Source of the DNA: Hermatobates lingyangjiaoensis
Lineage: Eukaryota; Arthropoda; Insecta; Hemiptera; Hermatobatidae
DNA length: 64,000 nt
Assembly (NCBI GenBank): GCA_026182355.1
Contig: JAPFBL010001929.1
Location: forward strand, 1,976,001 to 2,040,000
Direction: 5' to 3'
Under the pieces are notes generated by a model, which had not been told where the DNA came from, did no database searches, and saw nothing but the letters and a program-made list of their open reading frames with translations. Numbering within the stretch: the stretch's first letter is position 1; the number at the start of each line of letters is the position of its first letter. Made by a program: the position numbers and the translations under genes. This document shows positions 22,001 through 36,200 of the stretch, piece by piece.

Positions 22001-25000
22001 GGTTACATTATATAAAATAATTCAAAAATTAAACGGTACGTTAGAACAAAATATCAACGATTAGAATAAAAGAACACGTAGAAACAACACACAACTGACT
22101 TCAAATTTCGACCTTGTCGTCATGAGGAGAAGATGAGTCTGCTCGGCAACTCTTGATAGAGTTGCTGTTTGCCAGCCGAGCAGAACTCATTTTCTTCTCC
22201 TCTTTTTCCTTCTACGTGTTTTTTTCATTCTAATCGTTTGATATTATAACTCTAATTATTAAAGTTATTATTAATTAATTTGATATTATAAAGTTTAATA
22301 ATTAATAACTTAACAAACATTTTATTTTTTTTTCATTGTCCACCAGTATAGAGGCTTAAAGGTTGTTAGTTTAGGCTTTACAAGGGATGACGGTATGGCT
22401 CATTCAATATTCGACTCTCATTTAAACCACACTTTACCAGAGGCACCAATGGAACCAAGTGTCACCCATACAACTGCTATCACGACGCAACCGTAGTTAC
22501 CTCGGTAATCTAGCGGGTTCTAGTGTGTCAACATGTCTATGACCCGGTCGATGGTGTAACTTTAAAACTAGTTGGTAACCTATTTAAGCAACCTATTTAA
22601 AATTAGGTTAGTTATTACGAAATATTGGTTATCTGGTCTATGAAAAAAAATGTACTGTTGCCAAATTAAAAAACAATTATCACTGAATTTCCTCAATGAC
22701 AAAAAACAATATTTTAATTTTTCAGTTGGTTCTTGATAATAGACATGTTCTGAAAGAGGAAAACTAGAATGGAGAATTACAATTGGTTTTAAGTTTTTTT
22801 TGGAACTCCAAACAACCATATATAACATTTATCTGTTTTTTAGGAATGCAGCAAAACTGCAGGTTAGACATTTAAAAAGTAAAATCTCGATAGTTAAATT
22901 CTACCTTTTGAAATTATAAGTAGGTGATAAGACTTGTTAATGATTTTATCGATAAGAAGCCACTTTCATACTTCATATTTAATATTTCATATGATTTGAA
23001 AAGTTAGTTTCTAGAGTATTTTTTTTTGTTTTTTTTTATGAATATTTTCAATCACTTATGAAATTACTATTGCATTTCAAAATATAAGGGTTTACCACAG
23101 TCCTAAAATTAGTTTTTTTGCGGGAGTGTAGGGTTGGGGTAAAAATGTGTAATTTTTATGTTTTCAGTTGTTTATTGGGAAATATTGGTAATCTGGACAA
23201 AGAAAAAAATAAAATCCACTGTTGCGAAATTAAAAGGCAATTAGTACTGAATTTCATCAGTTGCAAAAAGCAAATGCTTGTGAATTTCGAGACGTCTGAT
23301 CTCTACGGGAAGAAGTTGATTTGTTCGAGCGATAAATTGTGAGGTATTTCCTCTGATGTTTGCATCACAGTTATAACTAATGATCAGATTCTCAGTGTGG
23401 GTGACCCTTCAAAGCTTGAATCAGCAGTGCTGAAATTTTAATATCGTTGTTTTATTTCATTCTGTTTGATGCCTCCTCGAATAGGGCCTCGTTTCCATTG
23501 TTCCGTTGCCACAACTCTGCTCTTCGCTAGTTGTAGGCTAGAGGGCCCTCGCACTACTGCTGAGTTATTGTGCTAGTATTTTTAGGAAGGTCAGTGATTA
23601 TTGTCAACTAGTATAGGGGTTGCCATGTCAAAAATGGTACCTGCTGCTTCCAGAAAGGTGGCCGACTCTTGCGTACAGATCAAACACATTAGCCTTTGAC
23701 CTGAAGGGAAGGCCTCACTTAGATGAATACCGGTTTTAAACTCTGTCTACCAACTAATGGACCTTACCCTGTGCTAAGCGTTGAGGGTGTAACTGCCTTT
23801 GTATACAATTAATCTCCCGAAAAGATACTGCTCGCACAGCGACTCTCTAGGGAGTATAAGATTCCTGGGTAAGGAACCACAGCCACCAAGAATCTAAAAC
23901 CTACGGCTAGGCTTACTGAACCCCAAAGGAATCCCGTATGAGGACTACTTCCGTACAATTGTCTTCAAAGGTGGTTATGAGGAGAAGAAGGCCTGCCTCA
24001 CAAGTGGTTGTGAAGGTTGACTTCGTCTTGGTTGCTTTTCATTGGTTCTAAGAGATCAATGGATGTAGATGTCAAATCCTGTTGGGTATCCACATGTTTT
24101 ATGTATAAAGATAAAGATGAGAACATTTCTTCTGAACAACTAAGATTCCAGTCCAGTATGTATAAATATAACATTTGGAACATGTTTAAGGAATGTCAAC
24201 CGATTTCAACATTATTCCCATGCTGTATAAACAAAATTGGTCATGCGGTTATCAAGCAGGGACATCCCTAGGAATGTGTCGGGGTCTCTCCCCTACCCAT
24301 TAAATATAGTATATATAATATATACCACTATATATATATATGAAAAATTAGTTATTATATTAGTTATGTATTTGTTATATTAGTTATATTTAACAATGGG
24401 TCTGTCGATTTACGGGAGTGTCAGTTGAGGTAGCTGATAGTCTGACCCCCGCAAGCACGACAGTAACCAGTGAACAGGTTATTTGACCAAGGCCACTTCC
24501 GTCTTCCCGCCGAGCCTCCACAAGCGCGGGGCCCAGGGCGGCTGCCCCGGTTCGCCTTAGTTAAGCGACGGCACTGTTCTCAGGCATACTGTTACAGGTG
24601 TCGGCTTTTCATTGAATCCTACAATGAATTACTGACAAGACATGTTACAGTGGCTAGCTAGTGTTCCTTCCTCGCATATTATTTTTTAAATTAATTATTT
24701 CTTGTCATGTTATAATAAACTAGCAAGTTACATCTCACGCCAAAAAAAACAAAAACATTTTTAAACTTGATTAGTAACTTTTGCAGAACTGAATGGAATT
24801 TATTTAAAAAAAAAATATGCCATACGAGCTCCTTTTTTTCATCGCTATAAATGTATTTAATATTATTGATTTGAATTCATTTCTTCAATACTTTCACACT
24901 TGAAAATCAGTGGTGCTAAACGTGGTCCACACGGACCCCCAGCAGTCCGCAGAGGATCACTGGGGGTCCTCGAGGAAAAATAGTATTTTGAGGGTCCATG

Positions 25001-26112
25001 ACACGTGGTTAAGTGCCCTGTGTTAAGTTTGTATGTGTATATAAACTGACCGTTAGAACGTTGAAACATAAAAATTAAAACATAAAGCCCTGTAACAAAC
25101 CAGCCAGTTCGTTAGTGTTCCAATGTTTTAAAATGATCTATTACAATTTTTTTATGCTATATAAAAACTGTTTCTTTTACAGGTTACTTCAGCGTACTTT
25201 ATAAAATGTTAATGAGAAAAATTTGTTATTTAATTGTTATTTGTTATATTCTTATTTTTTATTTGTTATTTTAAAAAAAATATTTGTATTCTGACATGAC
25301 ATTGTAAAAACCCAACTGAGTCAGTTGGGTTTTTGACTCTGACGAAGACGGCTTGTTACGGTTGGAAGATCTTAGTCTTGTTTTCCCATTTCATATTGTG
25401 GTTTGACCATAAATATATATAACAGCTGAACAGAAATGTATCCTTTGTTTTAAAAGTATTCACTGAAATAGTATAAAAGAAGGTATTCAAAGAATTTTGA
25501 GGAAATAAGCTCACAGGTGACTGACTACACATACTGCCAAGGTTACCCTTGATCAGTAGGCTGTTTCTTTTCCTTTTCGTTTTTTTCAGGCAATTCCATT
25601 CAGTTCTTTTTTTTTCTGTTAACAGTTTCCAAAACCAATGACATAACAAGATTTATAAATTATTTTAAAAATGAATTACTGTAATTGACTATACTAATAA
25701 CCGTTTCAAGAAAATTGACGTACAAAGGGAATTAAAATCATCTGCCTTTAACTTAGAACAATCAGTCAAATTGTTACTCTCATTTCATTAGGTGTTTGTG
25801 CTTTGATAATTCTGACATCCTGTTTCCATTTTTTTCATTTTTACATATAGTGTTCATGACAATTCTTTAAAAAAAACCCTCTCATTACTTCAACTGTTTA
25901 TTTCCTTTCATTGTTTTACAAATTATCATTTCCAGATAAAACATTAAAGGAAAAATTATTTTTGTCTTTTAAATTTGTCTCCCTTTAAGAATCATAATTC
26001 TTAATTGTGATAAAATATACTACAACCGATGGCAATATTTTTAATATAATTTTGAAATATAACAAAGGTGGTGTAAAAAAGAAATATAAAAAAGTTTGAT
26101 AATTTCTTTGTT

Positions 26113-26169
<57 letters not shown>

Positions 26170-29100
26170 AAAGATTTCACATAAACACGTGAAATAACAA
26201 TCAATGATCAAACCACAATAAGAAAATGGGAAAACAAGACTAAGATCTTTCAACCGTAACAAGCGGTCTTCGTCAGAGTCAAAAACCCAACTGAAACACT
26301 AGATTCAGAGAACATCTGGTGAGGGGTTGAGAAGAGTGGGAGGGAAGAGTGGTATTTTAAAAGGGTGAAAGCGCAGGAAAGGACTAATGTCCAGAAAGGG
26401 ATGTTTGGGGAAACAAAGGAATACAGTAAGAAAGAGTAAAAAAACCATCCGCTAGCTGTCAACCATCTTAGAAGAGGCTATTGCCCTCGTAACGAAAGTA
26501 TCCAGTTTGAAGAGACCGTTACTAATGTTTATAATATTTGATTTATTAAATTTAATTAGAGACGATTCAATAATATTTCTTAACAACATTGATTTTTCAT
26601 AGGTAATAAATTTAGCTCCTGTCCAATCAATATGATGATTTTCATTTTTTATATGCAAGAATAAGGCACTACTTTTTTCCTGTCTACTTACGTTGTATTG
26701 GTGTTGTTTTACACGTGTCTTTAATGATTTACCAGTTCGACCAATATAAATTTTATGGCAATTTTTGCAGGGAATTTTATAAATACCACCGGACTCCAAT
26801 TAATAAAAAACTCTCCCAGCGAATTGGGATAAATTTAATTTAATTATTAAACATTTTCTCATCGGCCAGCAATTTTTATATATATATATATTCATAAATT
26901 TTGGTAGCAGTCCTTCCTTGACACACACATTATTGAAAATGACGCCAAATTTAGCTGATACCTGTTTCTTAACAAGTTTCTCAATTTTTCTAAATAACAC
27001 TCTCGTTATTTCGTCTACACAATAAAGTACATCTCCTGTGGTCGACATGTTTTGAATGATCAACATTCATCATCAGGACGTGAATAAGATCTAAGGTGAA
27101 TATCTGGTTTATTATATACATGGAGAAAGTATCAGGGCATCCAGAAACCCTTGCAGGTAGCGACTCAGGCCGAGAGGCAGGCCACTCACCCCACAGGATT
27201 AACGCCCACCATTTCTTAAACTTTATGGAAAACAAACCCCTTCTACTTTCTTGATTCACGTGCTGATGATGAATGTTGATCATTCAAAACATGTCGACCA
27301 TAGGAGATATATATATATATATATAGGTGTGTTCTCTAATCGGGGTTCGGTCAATTTTCCAGGATAAAAAATTAAACTCTCGTTTCCAACGTTTCGGTTT
27401 TATTTAAAACCTTTTTCATAGGCAGAAGTAAGAATTTTTTAACTAAGAAAGTGAAATTTACATTATTTAAAGGAACAACAATGTAAATTTCATTTTCTTA
27501 GTTAAAAAATTCTTATTCTGCCTATGAAAAAGGTTTTAAATAAAACCGAAACGTTGGCAACGAGAGTTTAATTTTTTATCCTGGAAAATTGACCGAACCC
27601 CGATTTTAGAACACACCTATTGTATCAATCGGTCGATATATTATTGAATCTGTTATATATATATATATTTACGTTTCACGATGAATCACAAACACAGAAC
27701 TAAGGAACAAACAGACTTACTGTCTCTAATTTTCGGTTGAACCATCATCAGGAGAGTTGAGATAGGGACACCAAGCGCGCCGTGAAGCGACGGTTGGAGA
27801 CCAACACGCGTGCCCAGTTCAAGTGAGGTAAGAATAATTAACTAAGAATAAGAAAGTGAGCTGTGGATCCAAAGGATCCTTTGGAAAGGGTCAATAGTTC
27901 GTTTAATAAAAAAATTAAAACTATCTTAAAAAATCAACCCGAACTTATTGCTAAATTTCTATCAAAATCCCCTTCTTTGCCATATATGTACGGGTTGATC
28001 AAGACACATAAAGATAATTTACCCAATACGTTTGATTGTGAGCTCGGTTGGTTCGGCATCATATGGCTTGTCCAAATGGTTAGTAAGTGTTTTAAACCCA
28101 TTAATTGGAAAAATTTCAGGCAGCCATGTTAAAAACAATGTTGATTTAATTAGAAAATTAAAAACATGAATAAAAATTATAGATTGATTAGTTTCGATGT
28201 GAAGTCCCTTTTTACCAATGTACCTGTAACTGATCTGTTGAGCTTACTCCAGGAGGAATTAATTAATTTTTCCCTTCCCCTTCCATCTACCACCATAATA
28301 GCTTAAATTAAGTTCTGTGTGGTAGATTGTCATTTTCAGTTTGAAAATAATTATTATATACAAAAATTTGGGCTTGCAATGGGTAACTGCTTATCCCCCC
28401 TCCTAAGTAATTTATACATGGAGTTCTTTGAAAGTAAAATGTTAAGCTCAATATTGCCTACATATGTTAAATGGTGTAGATATGTTGACGATATACTTTG
28501 CATCTGTCCTAATTCTATGAATAAGGATGATTTCCTAATAAAATTGAATTCATTAGTGCCGACAATCAAATTCACAATGGAAGAAGAAGTAAGTGGTAAT
28601 TTGCCCTTCTTAGATGTCCTGATCCATAGGTTACCTAAAGAGTTACGTTTTAGTGTATGTAGAAAACCTACGAATGTACTTCTATATGTTCATTTTTATT
28701 CTTCCCATCCAAAAAATGGTAAAATTTCTTTTTTTAGAAATATGTTTTTGAGGGCGTTAAGAGTGTGTTCTCCTGAATTTCTTAATGAAGAGATTAACAA
28801 CATTAGATCAATTTCCTTATCATTAAAATACCCGTCCTCTTATATCGATTTAGCTTTGAAGGCTGCTAAAAAAAACTTTCTCTAATACTTCAACAGAGCC
28901 CCGTTCATTGTCAAATTCTATAGTTTTGCCATATCATTGCCATCATGAGTCATTGGACCCTCTTCCAAGACTAGCCAAACAACTTGATTTTAATATAGTG
29001 TTTTCTAATCGTAATAACGTGGGCAATATGATAATAAAAAACTCTCCCATGAAACTGGAGTCCGGTGGTATTTATAAAATTCCGTGCAAGAATTGCCATA

Positions 29101-30200
29101 AACTTTATATTGGTCAAACTGGTAAATCATTAAAGACATGTATAAAACAATACCAATACAACGTAAGCACGAGTAGACAAGAAAAAAGTAGCGCCTTATT
29201 CTTGCATAAAAACAATGAAAATCATCATATTGATTTGACAGGAGCTCAAATTATTAGCTATGAAAAATGGATGTTTTTTAAGAAATACTACTGAATCGTC
29301 TCTAATTAAATTTCATAGATCAAATATTATAAGCATTAGTATCGGTTTCTTCAAACTTTATACTTTCGTTACGAGGGCAATACCCACTTATAAGAGGGTT
29401 GACAACTAGCGGATAGTTTTTTACACATTCTTACTGTACTTCTTTTTTTCCCCAAACATCCCTTTCTGGACATTAGTCCTTTCCTGCGCTTTCACCCTTT
29501 TAAAATACCACTCTCCAAGTCCTCGTCATCAGGAAGATATCGAAATATAGTAGTGAGTTGTGTTTCATTTCTGTGTGTTCTTTGTGTCAATATATTACAC
29601 CACCATAATGCAATTATCAAAGAATAACTTTGAACAAGATAATGTTAATACGATAATTCGCTTTATAAAAACGTCTGTAATGCCAAAAACAAAGTTTTGC
29701 TTTTACTTTGAAAATTATATATATGATATGTTTTCAATAATAATTCAAACACATTCAAATAAACCTTGTAAAATGTATGGGAAACTAATTGGTATAATTA
29801 ATATGGATGATATATTGGAAGTAATTACATGATACATTGGCTAAGTGCACGATTTAGTCAAAAAATAAATAAATGCTGTACAGAAGAAACAGTTATTCAC
29901 TTACAAAGAAGCCATTATTAGTCTAATTAGAAATAATCTGTTCAAATCTATATTAATCAGTGTGATATATATAAGACAGACACCCATTGAGGTTAGAAAA
30001 AAATATTAAAAACCTTATCCCGTATTAAACAGCCTCACGACCATTCGATATCGTACGCATAGGCAATATGATAATAGAAAATCGCAAGTTTGTTGGGTTG
30101 TGAAAAACCCAACCAGTTGAGTTTTTGACTCTGACGAAGACCCCTTGTTACGGTTGAAAGATGTTAGTCTTGTTTTCCCATTTCATACTGTGGTTTGATC

Positions 30201-30246
<46 letters not shown>

Positions 30247-33200
30247 GATAAAAGTATCGACCGTGGAATAGAAACAAAACTAAAGTTTATATATATAACC
30301 CAATTAAATGAAACGGTTCAACGAATTAAATAAAAGAGTAATGAACGATTTGCTTAAAGAGGAATTCCATGTATAGTTTATTTAGATGAGAAATAGCTTT
30401 CATTACAAGTCTACAAGAATATATTAAAAGTCTTGGAATGTATTGGAATGTAACATGTATTGGAAAAATTAGCCAATTCAAATTTTAAAATACAAATTAG
30501 ACAAAACAGAATTTGTAAGGAGTAGTTTACTTCTTTGGAGTTAAATAGTAGCTTAGCTACACACGGTGATCGGCCTAATCCAGATTAAATTAAACAATAC
30601 CCGATTTGGAAAACACATAAAATAAATTAAAAGGTTTTTAGTATTATTGCATGATAGAAAATTTATAAAAGCCGACGACCAAATTCTTATGAAAAAAAAA
30701 CACAAAAATACATATTAATAATGTAAACTATCTAAATAGTTTCACTGCATGAAAAAATGTTTTATTCACTGAATCCATTCACAATATGGAGATTCTTGCA
30801 AACAATTTAATTTAACAACGGTGATACGGCAGTGGCTTACGGCAATGGGACATCAAATCAATCTGAAGTACATTTAGCAACCATAAAAAGGAATTACTTG
30901 CCGTAAAATAGGGTAGTAAACTATTTCCGTCTCTATGTTCACGAAATTTAATTTTTATTCAATCACAAACATTGCAGTGGTTCTTTAACATAAAAGATGC
31001 CAATTCTTTACGGCTGATATTTTTTTCTAACCTCAATGGGTGTCTGTCTTATATATATCACACTGATTAATATAGATTTGAACAGATTATTTCTAATTAG
31101 ACTAATAATGGCTTCTTTGTAAGTGAATAACTGTTTCTTCTGTACAGCATTTATTTATTTTTTGACTAAATCGTGCACTTAGCCAATGTATCATGTAATT
31201 ATTTCCAATATATCATCCATATTAATTATACCAATTAGTTTCCCATACATTTTACAAGGTTTATTTGAATGTGTTTGAATTATTATTGAAAACATATCAT
31301 ATATATAATTTTCAAAGTAAAAGCAAAACTTTGTTTTTGGCATTACAGACGTTTTTATAAAGCGAATTATCGTATTAACATTATCTTGTTCAAAGTTATT
31401 CTTTGATAATTGCATTATGGTGGTGTAATATATTGACACAAAGAACACAAAGAAATGAAACACAACTCACTACTATATTTCGATATCTTCCTGATGACGA
31501 GGACTTGGAGAGTGGTATTTTAAAAGGGTGAAAGCGCAGGAAAGGACTAATGTCCAGAAAGGGATGTTTGGGGAAAAAAAGAAGTACAGTAAGAATGTGT
31601 AAAAAACTATCCGCTAGTTGTCAACCCTCTTATAAGTGGGGTATTGCCCTCGTAAAATTTGAATTGGCTAATTTTTCCAATACATTCCAAGACTTTTAAT
31701 ATATTCTTGTAGACTTGTAATGAAAGCTATTTCTCATCTAAATAAACTATACATGGAATTCCTCTTTAAGCAAATCGTTCATTACTCTTTGGAATGCTCC
31801 TCTCGCGTGAATAAATCGAAGGCCAGAGTGGGTATTGAACCCCGAACTAACAGTCTCGAGGTGAGCACGCCGTCATGTATTTCTCTGATTTCTTTGATTA
31901 ATGAATATTTTATAATCAGATGAAGAAGTCTCTATATCTAAATACGTGATCAATAAGCTAGCGAGTCTTATGGTGGAGGAAATCACAGATTCAAGGAATT
32001 CGTTTTTTATTATGAGAAAAAGGTTGACAGTTTTTATGTTTCTACGGTGAATTTTTTTCACCTATGCTTATTCTTTTAGAAGCTTAGAAGAGCTTTTGGC
32101 CTTTTCATAGGGCGAATATAATCTCTTTCATGGACGAATCATGCAGTAAAGCGGTTTTCTCATTTTAAAATCATGGGAGAACTGCATTACTTACTAGGGG
32201 ACATGGAAATACAGAGTGTCATTAAAAAAAATATCAAAGCCTTAGTGATTTCAACAGAATGAGTTAAGATTAGAAAACTAAATACATTTGAATGGAGTAG
32301 AACTCAACACATATATTTTTGTTTTAATAATTCAAAAAAATTGGATTCGAAAATATTTTAGTCAGATGTGTGACGAGATAACAGAATATCAGAGAAGATA
32401 GCAGAAAACTCTGAATGTTTAACTGCTTCAAGTATTTTGTAAGAGAGTAAAGACTGTAAAGATTGTCATAATGTCTCCAAGAAAGTGGAAAGTATTGGTT
32501 GAAGGATGTTTCCTTGATGCTGAGAGATCTGTAACTGATTCGTTTTGTTCACTTCACGCTTCTTTTTGTCAACAGAAATACTGTGGTTGTTTTTTTTTTT
32601 ATCATTAAATCTTTGTTATCTTGATAGAATAAATGCTCTAGTCTTTCTAAACTCCCGGTTTGTTGCTTGTTTGAAATAACCAAATTTTAATAGACTTTCA
32701 CCCCTTTATAAGGAGTGTAAAAGGATTGTACAAGGGGTAGAAAGTGTTATTGGTTATTTGGTTCCCATTTTAGTTGAAGGCGAACTACATTAGTGCGATC
32801 TACTATACCCCCCCCCCCCCTCTTACCCAAAAGTTAAATAACATCGTGTTTGTCTCTTTGTCTCTGGACTGGTTGATCCGGGGTTTAATACCCACTCTGG
32901 TTCTCGATTTATTCACGCGGGAGGTGAATAAATCTGAGCATGTCGTTCCTACGGTCGAAACCGAGCTTTCACGATGTCAGGTACTCGACGAATAAGAACT
33001 GCATCCAAGTTGTGCAGAATAAATCTGCCTGCTTTATAGCTAAGGCTCCATGGCATGCCAGAAATTTCGATATTTAACATGATTTGACTTAGGGATCAAT
33101 TGATTGCTACATTAGTCGAGTTGCCAACAATGAAGAGAAACAACTGCCCACCCATCCAAATCTCCACGACCACGAAAACGACTCCTTTCCCTGACAGACT

Positions 33201-36200
33201 GACGTCCCCAGTATTGGCAATGCTTAGAAACCTAAACAAAAACAGCAGGATGAGAATTTGGCAGTAGTTGGCCTCTGGTCCGGAACTGCTAATTATGACG
33301 TGCATTGTTGTATATGGAAATATTCGTTGATCGTTACTACTCGTTAAAGATCTCTACTCTAAATACACTTCGTTTAGGCAAAATTGAAGAATCCCATTTA
33401 GAATAGAATGTTAATTCTGTGGTATAGCAAAAGACCAGTGATCGCTTTAGGTGTGTTCTCTTGTGGGACTGCCAATAAACCTGACCTAACATAACAAGGT
33501 TCAATGATACTGCTGGCCGACAGAGTGCTCTGTGGTTCTAGGCTCCTTCATCATAAGAGAACATTAGCATCAATTTTCCTAGTTTTATCTTTTTTTTTTA
33601 AAGAATCTTCATTTCAATTATTTTATCAGTTCACAGTTTCTCTGAATTCTTTGTATCTTCTTTTGTTCTGGTTGTTAAAGTTCCAAAAATAAAACACGAA
33701 AAAAAAATTGATGGTGTTGATGAAGGTAAAAAAAAGTAGAGGTTTGTTGGGAGAGTGGGCCAGTGGAGGAGAGGCGGGATCTGATCAATGAGGACACGTG
33801 GGTCTAGTCACGTGCTCGCTCTCCCTCGTCTCCCCACTGGTCTGCCTTGTCTCTGCATCCCACTGCTGACCAAAATGAAACTCTCACCCAAAATGACCAA
33901 GTGGCATCATTGCACTTATCAAACCACCTTTTCTTTATTAGCTGCGAGTGTTTTTATAGAACAATGATTTCATAAGCGAGGGTATTACGGGTAGGTACTT
34001 GAGTTAGATATTTTGATGTGAATCAAACTTTTCTTAGAATGAAAACAGTTTTATTTTACATCAAGACATCAGTACAAGGGTCAGAACCAGTCCACGACTA
34101 AGTTAACATACAAGCAATCAGAAGTCTTTATATATACGCTATCAGTGATGGTGGTGGGTTATTTTCCAGTGTAAACGTTCTCTGTTCTCTAAAATAGGAG
34201 GTTTTCAAATGACTATGGAAGTTTTCTATAACTCAAGGATCTTGAATGGACTTGATTTGAAACGATCCGCTCTCTTAAATAGGAGGCTTCCTTAAGAATA
34301 GATTGATGTATGCTTTAACTCTTGGACTATATGAGGGCTATTTCACACAAGCAAGACTGCTGAATCGTTGGTTGCACATAAAAACACGAAATCTGCTTCA
34401 GTTAAATTTTTACAACGAATTAAAAGTTTACAACCACTATCCTAATATTTGATATTAAATATGGTCATATCGTTGACTGCGGTGCGTATATTTAACCCAT
34501 TTACGTTTGTAAGAAAACAAAAACTTTATCTGTTATGGGACAGTTTTATGATAACCTGAGTGTATTGATAAGAGATTGTGAGCCTTACGTAATGAGAGAT
34601 CTATTAGTATGGATCTGGCGTTTGAAGAATATAGGGACATTTCTACCGTTATCTCAGTCAAATATTTGTTTAACGGCGTTGGTTCTTAGAGTTATATTGA
34701 CTTCCACCTTTTACATATAATCAGGGAAAGATGCTCTCAATAGCCGTGCTCTTGGAAGTTCATCCAACTCGCCTTGAACCTATAAACTTAATATATAATG
34801 TATCCAAAGTTCTTTGACAGGCAGGGAAAGTGGATTGCTCAATAACGAATTCATTCATTCACTATTTCGTTCACATACCAAAGCAAATACCAACCCTATA
34901 AACATAGTTTTTATTGTCTTATCCATACAGAAATGTAAAAAGTAAGATTAAAACTTTGAATATTCACCCTTCTTTTATTATTAAAGGTACAGAACTGTAC
35001 ATTAGAATTTTTAAATTAATTTTAAGCAGTTATTGTAAATATACTTCTAAAATAGACAATATGTGAATTCATAATGAGCTTTTAAGTGTTTCCAATAAAA
35101 ATTTTATGGACTATGTTTAAAGTTGTCAGTGTTATCGATAAATATCTGTATAACATGTATCATTTTAGTATATTATCTAATAGTAAAAATTTAACTATTA
35201 GTCCAAAATCAACTGAATTATTTACGATTGATGAATCAGAAAAAGAAAAGAACGCACTTAGTGTCGTGAAGTTTTTATTCACTTGAAGTATTATATAAAT
35301 ACGACGTAATTCGTAATTATGTAATAATATGATGTTTACTAACTTATGTGGTGTAAACAATATGCAAGTTTATTATACGTTAACGGATTATTATGTTATG
35401 TGGTCCTGTGAACTGTTTATTTGTTTCAATGCTAGTTTGTTTTCGCCTTTAATACTGTTCTAAGAAACGGGTAATATGACTAATTTGTTATCTGACACCC
35501 ATTTACGTTGTAGATGAGCTCATTATCCAGTGGGATTGGCTATATTCTGTATGATATGTTTGAGACCGACAGGGGACTTCGTCGTATGATACGTCGCCAT
35601 CACACAGGAAAGTGACTGCCCTTTTGTAGCATTTGTCTCTTATTGACTCCTGAAAATTTCAAAATTTTTCGTCAAATTCGAAGATACCCTATCTGGAGGG
35701 GGGGGGGGGTGTCAAGTATTATATCAAATACCAAAAACCATTCATTCAGTGGATCCTCATGCATACAAACTATCGAATGTTTCTACCCACAATAGAATCT
35801 CTTAATTAATTAATGATTTATAAGTTTTTAGGTATGCTTAAAAAACAGTAAAGATTTCTTGCTTTGCTGTAAGTAACTTACATAGCTTACAAAAAAATGG
35901 ATGTTGTAAGATCTTCACGTTTTAAAATCATTTGAATTAATTTTTTATATATATATAAAAATATATATATTTATATATTATATTTTAATATATATATATT
36001 ATATATATTTTTTTTATGATGGCCGAATATATGTGAGCAACTCTCGATAAAATGATTTATAAGCACCCTACAAGTTGCACCAACTAGAAAACACAAAAAA
36101 GAGACTAACATTCACAATTTTTGATCATTTCGGCTTTCTTGCCTTCTTCAGGAGAGGAGAATAAGAAAAAGAAGAAGAAACAGTGGAGTGGAAACGTGAA

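Noticed and set aside
29560..29832. 90-residue frame conserved at 31191-31463
   Set aside because: The conservation comes from the inverted DNA duplication. Differences are not biased to synonymous sites as far as visible, and no family is recognised.
33860..33960. Alternative hexokinase first exon starting at the ATG near 33874
   Set aside because: No GT donor in the phase 0 required by exon 2 before the frame closes.
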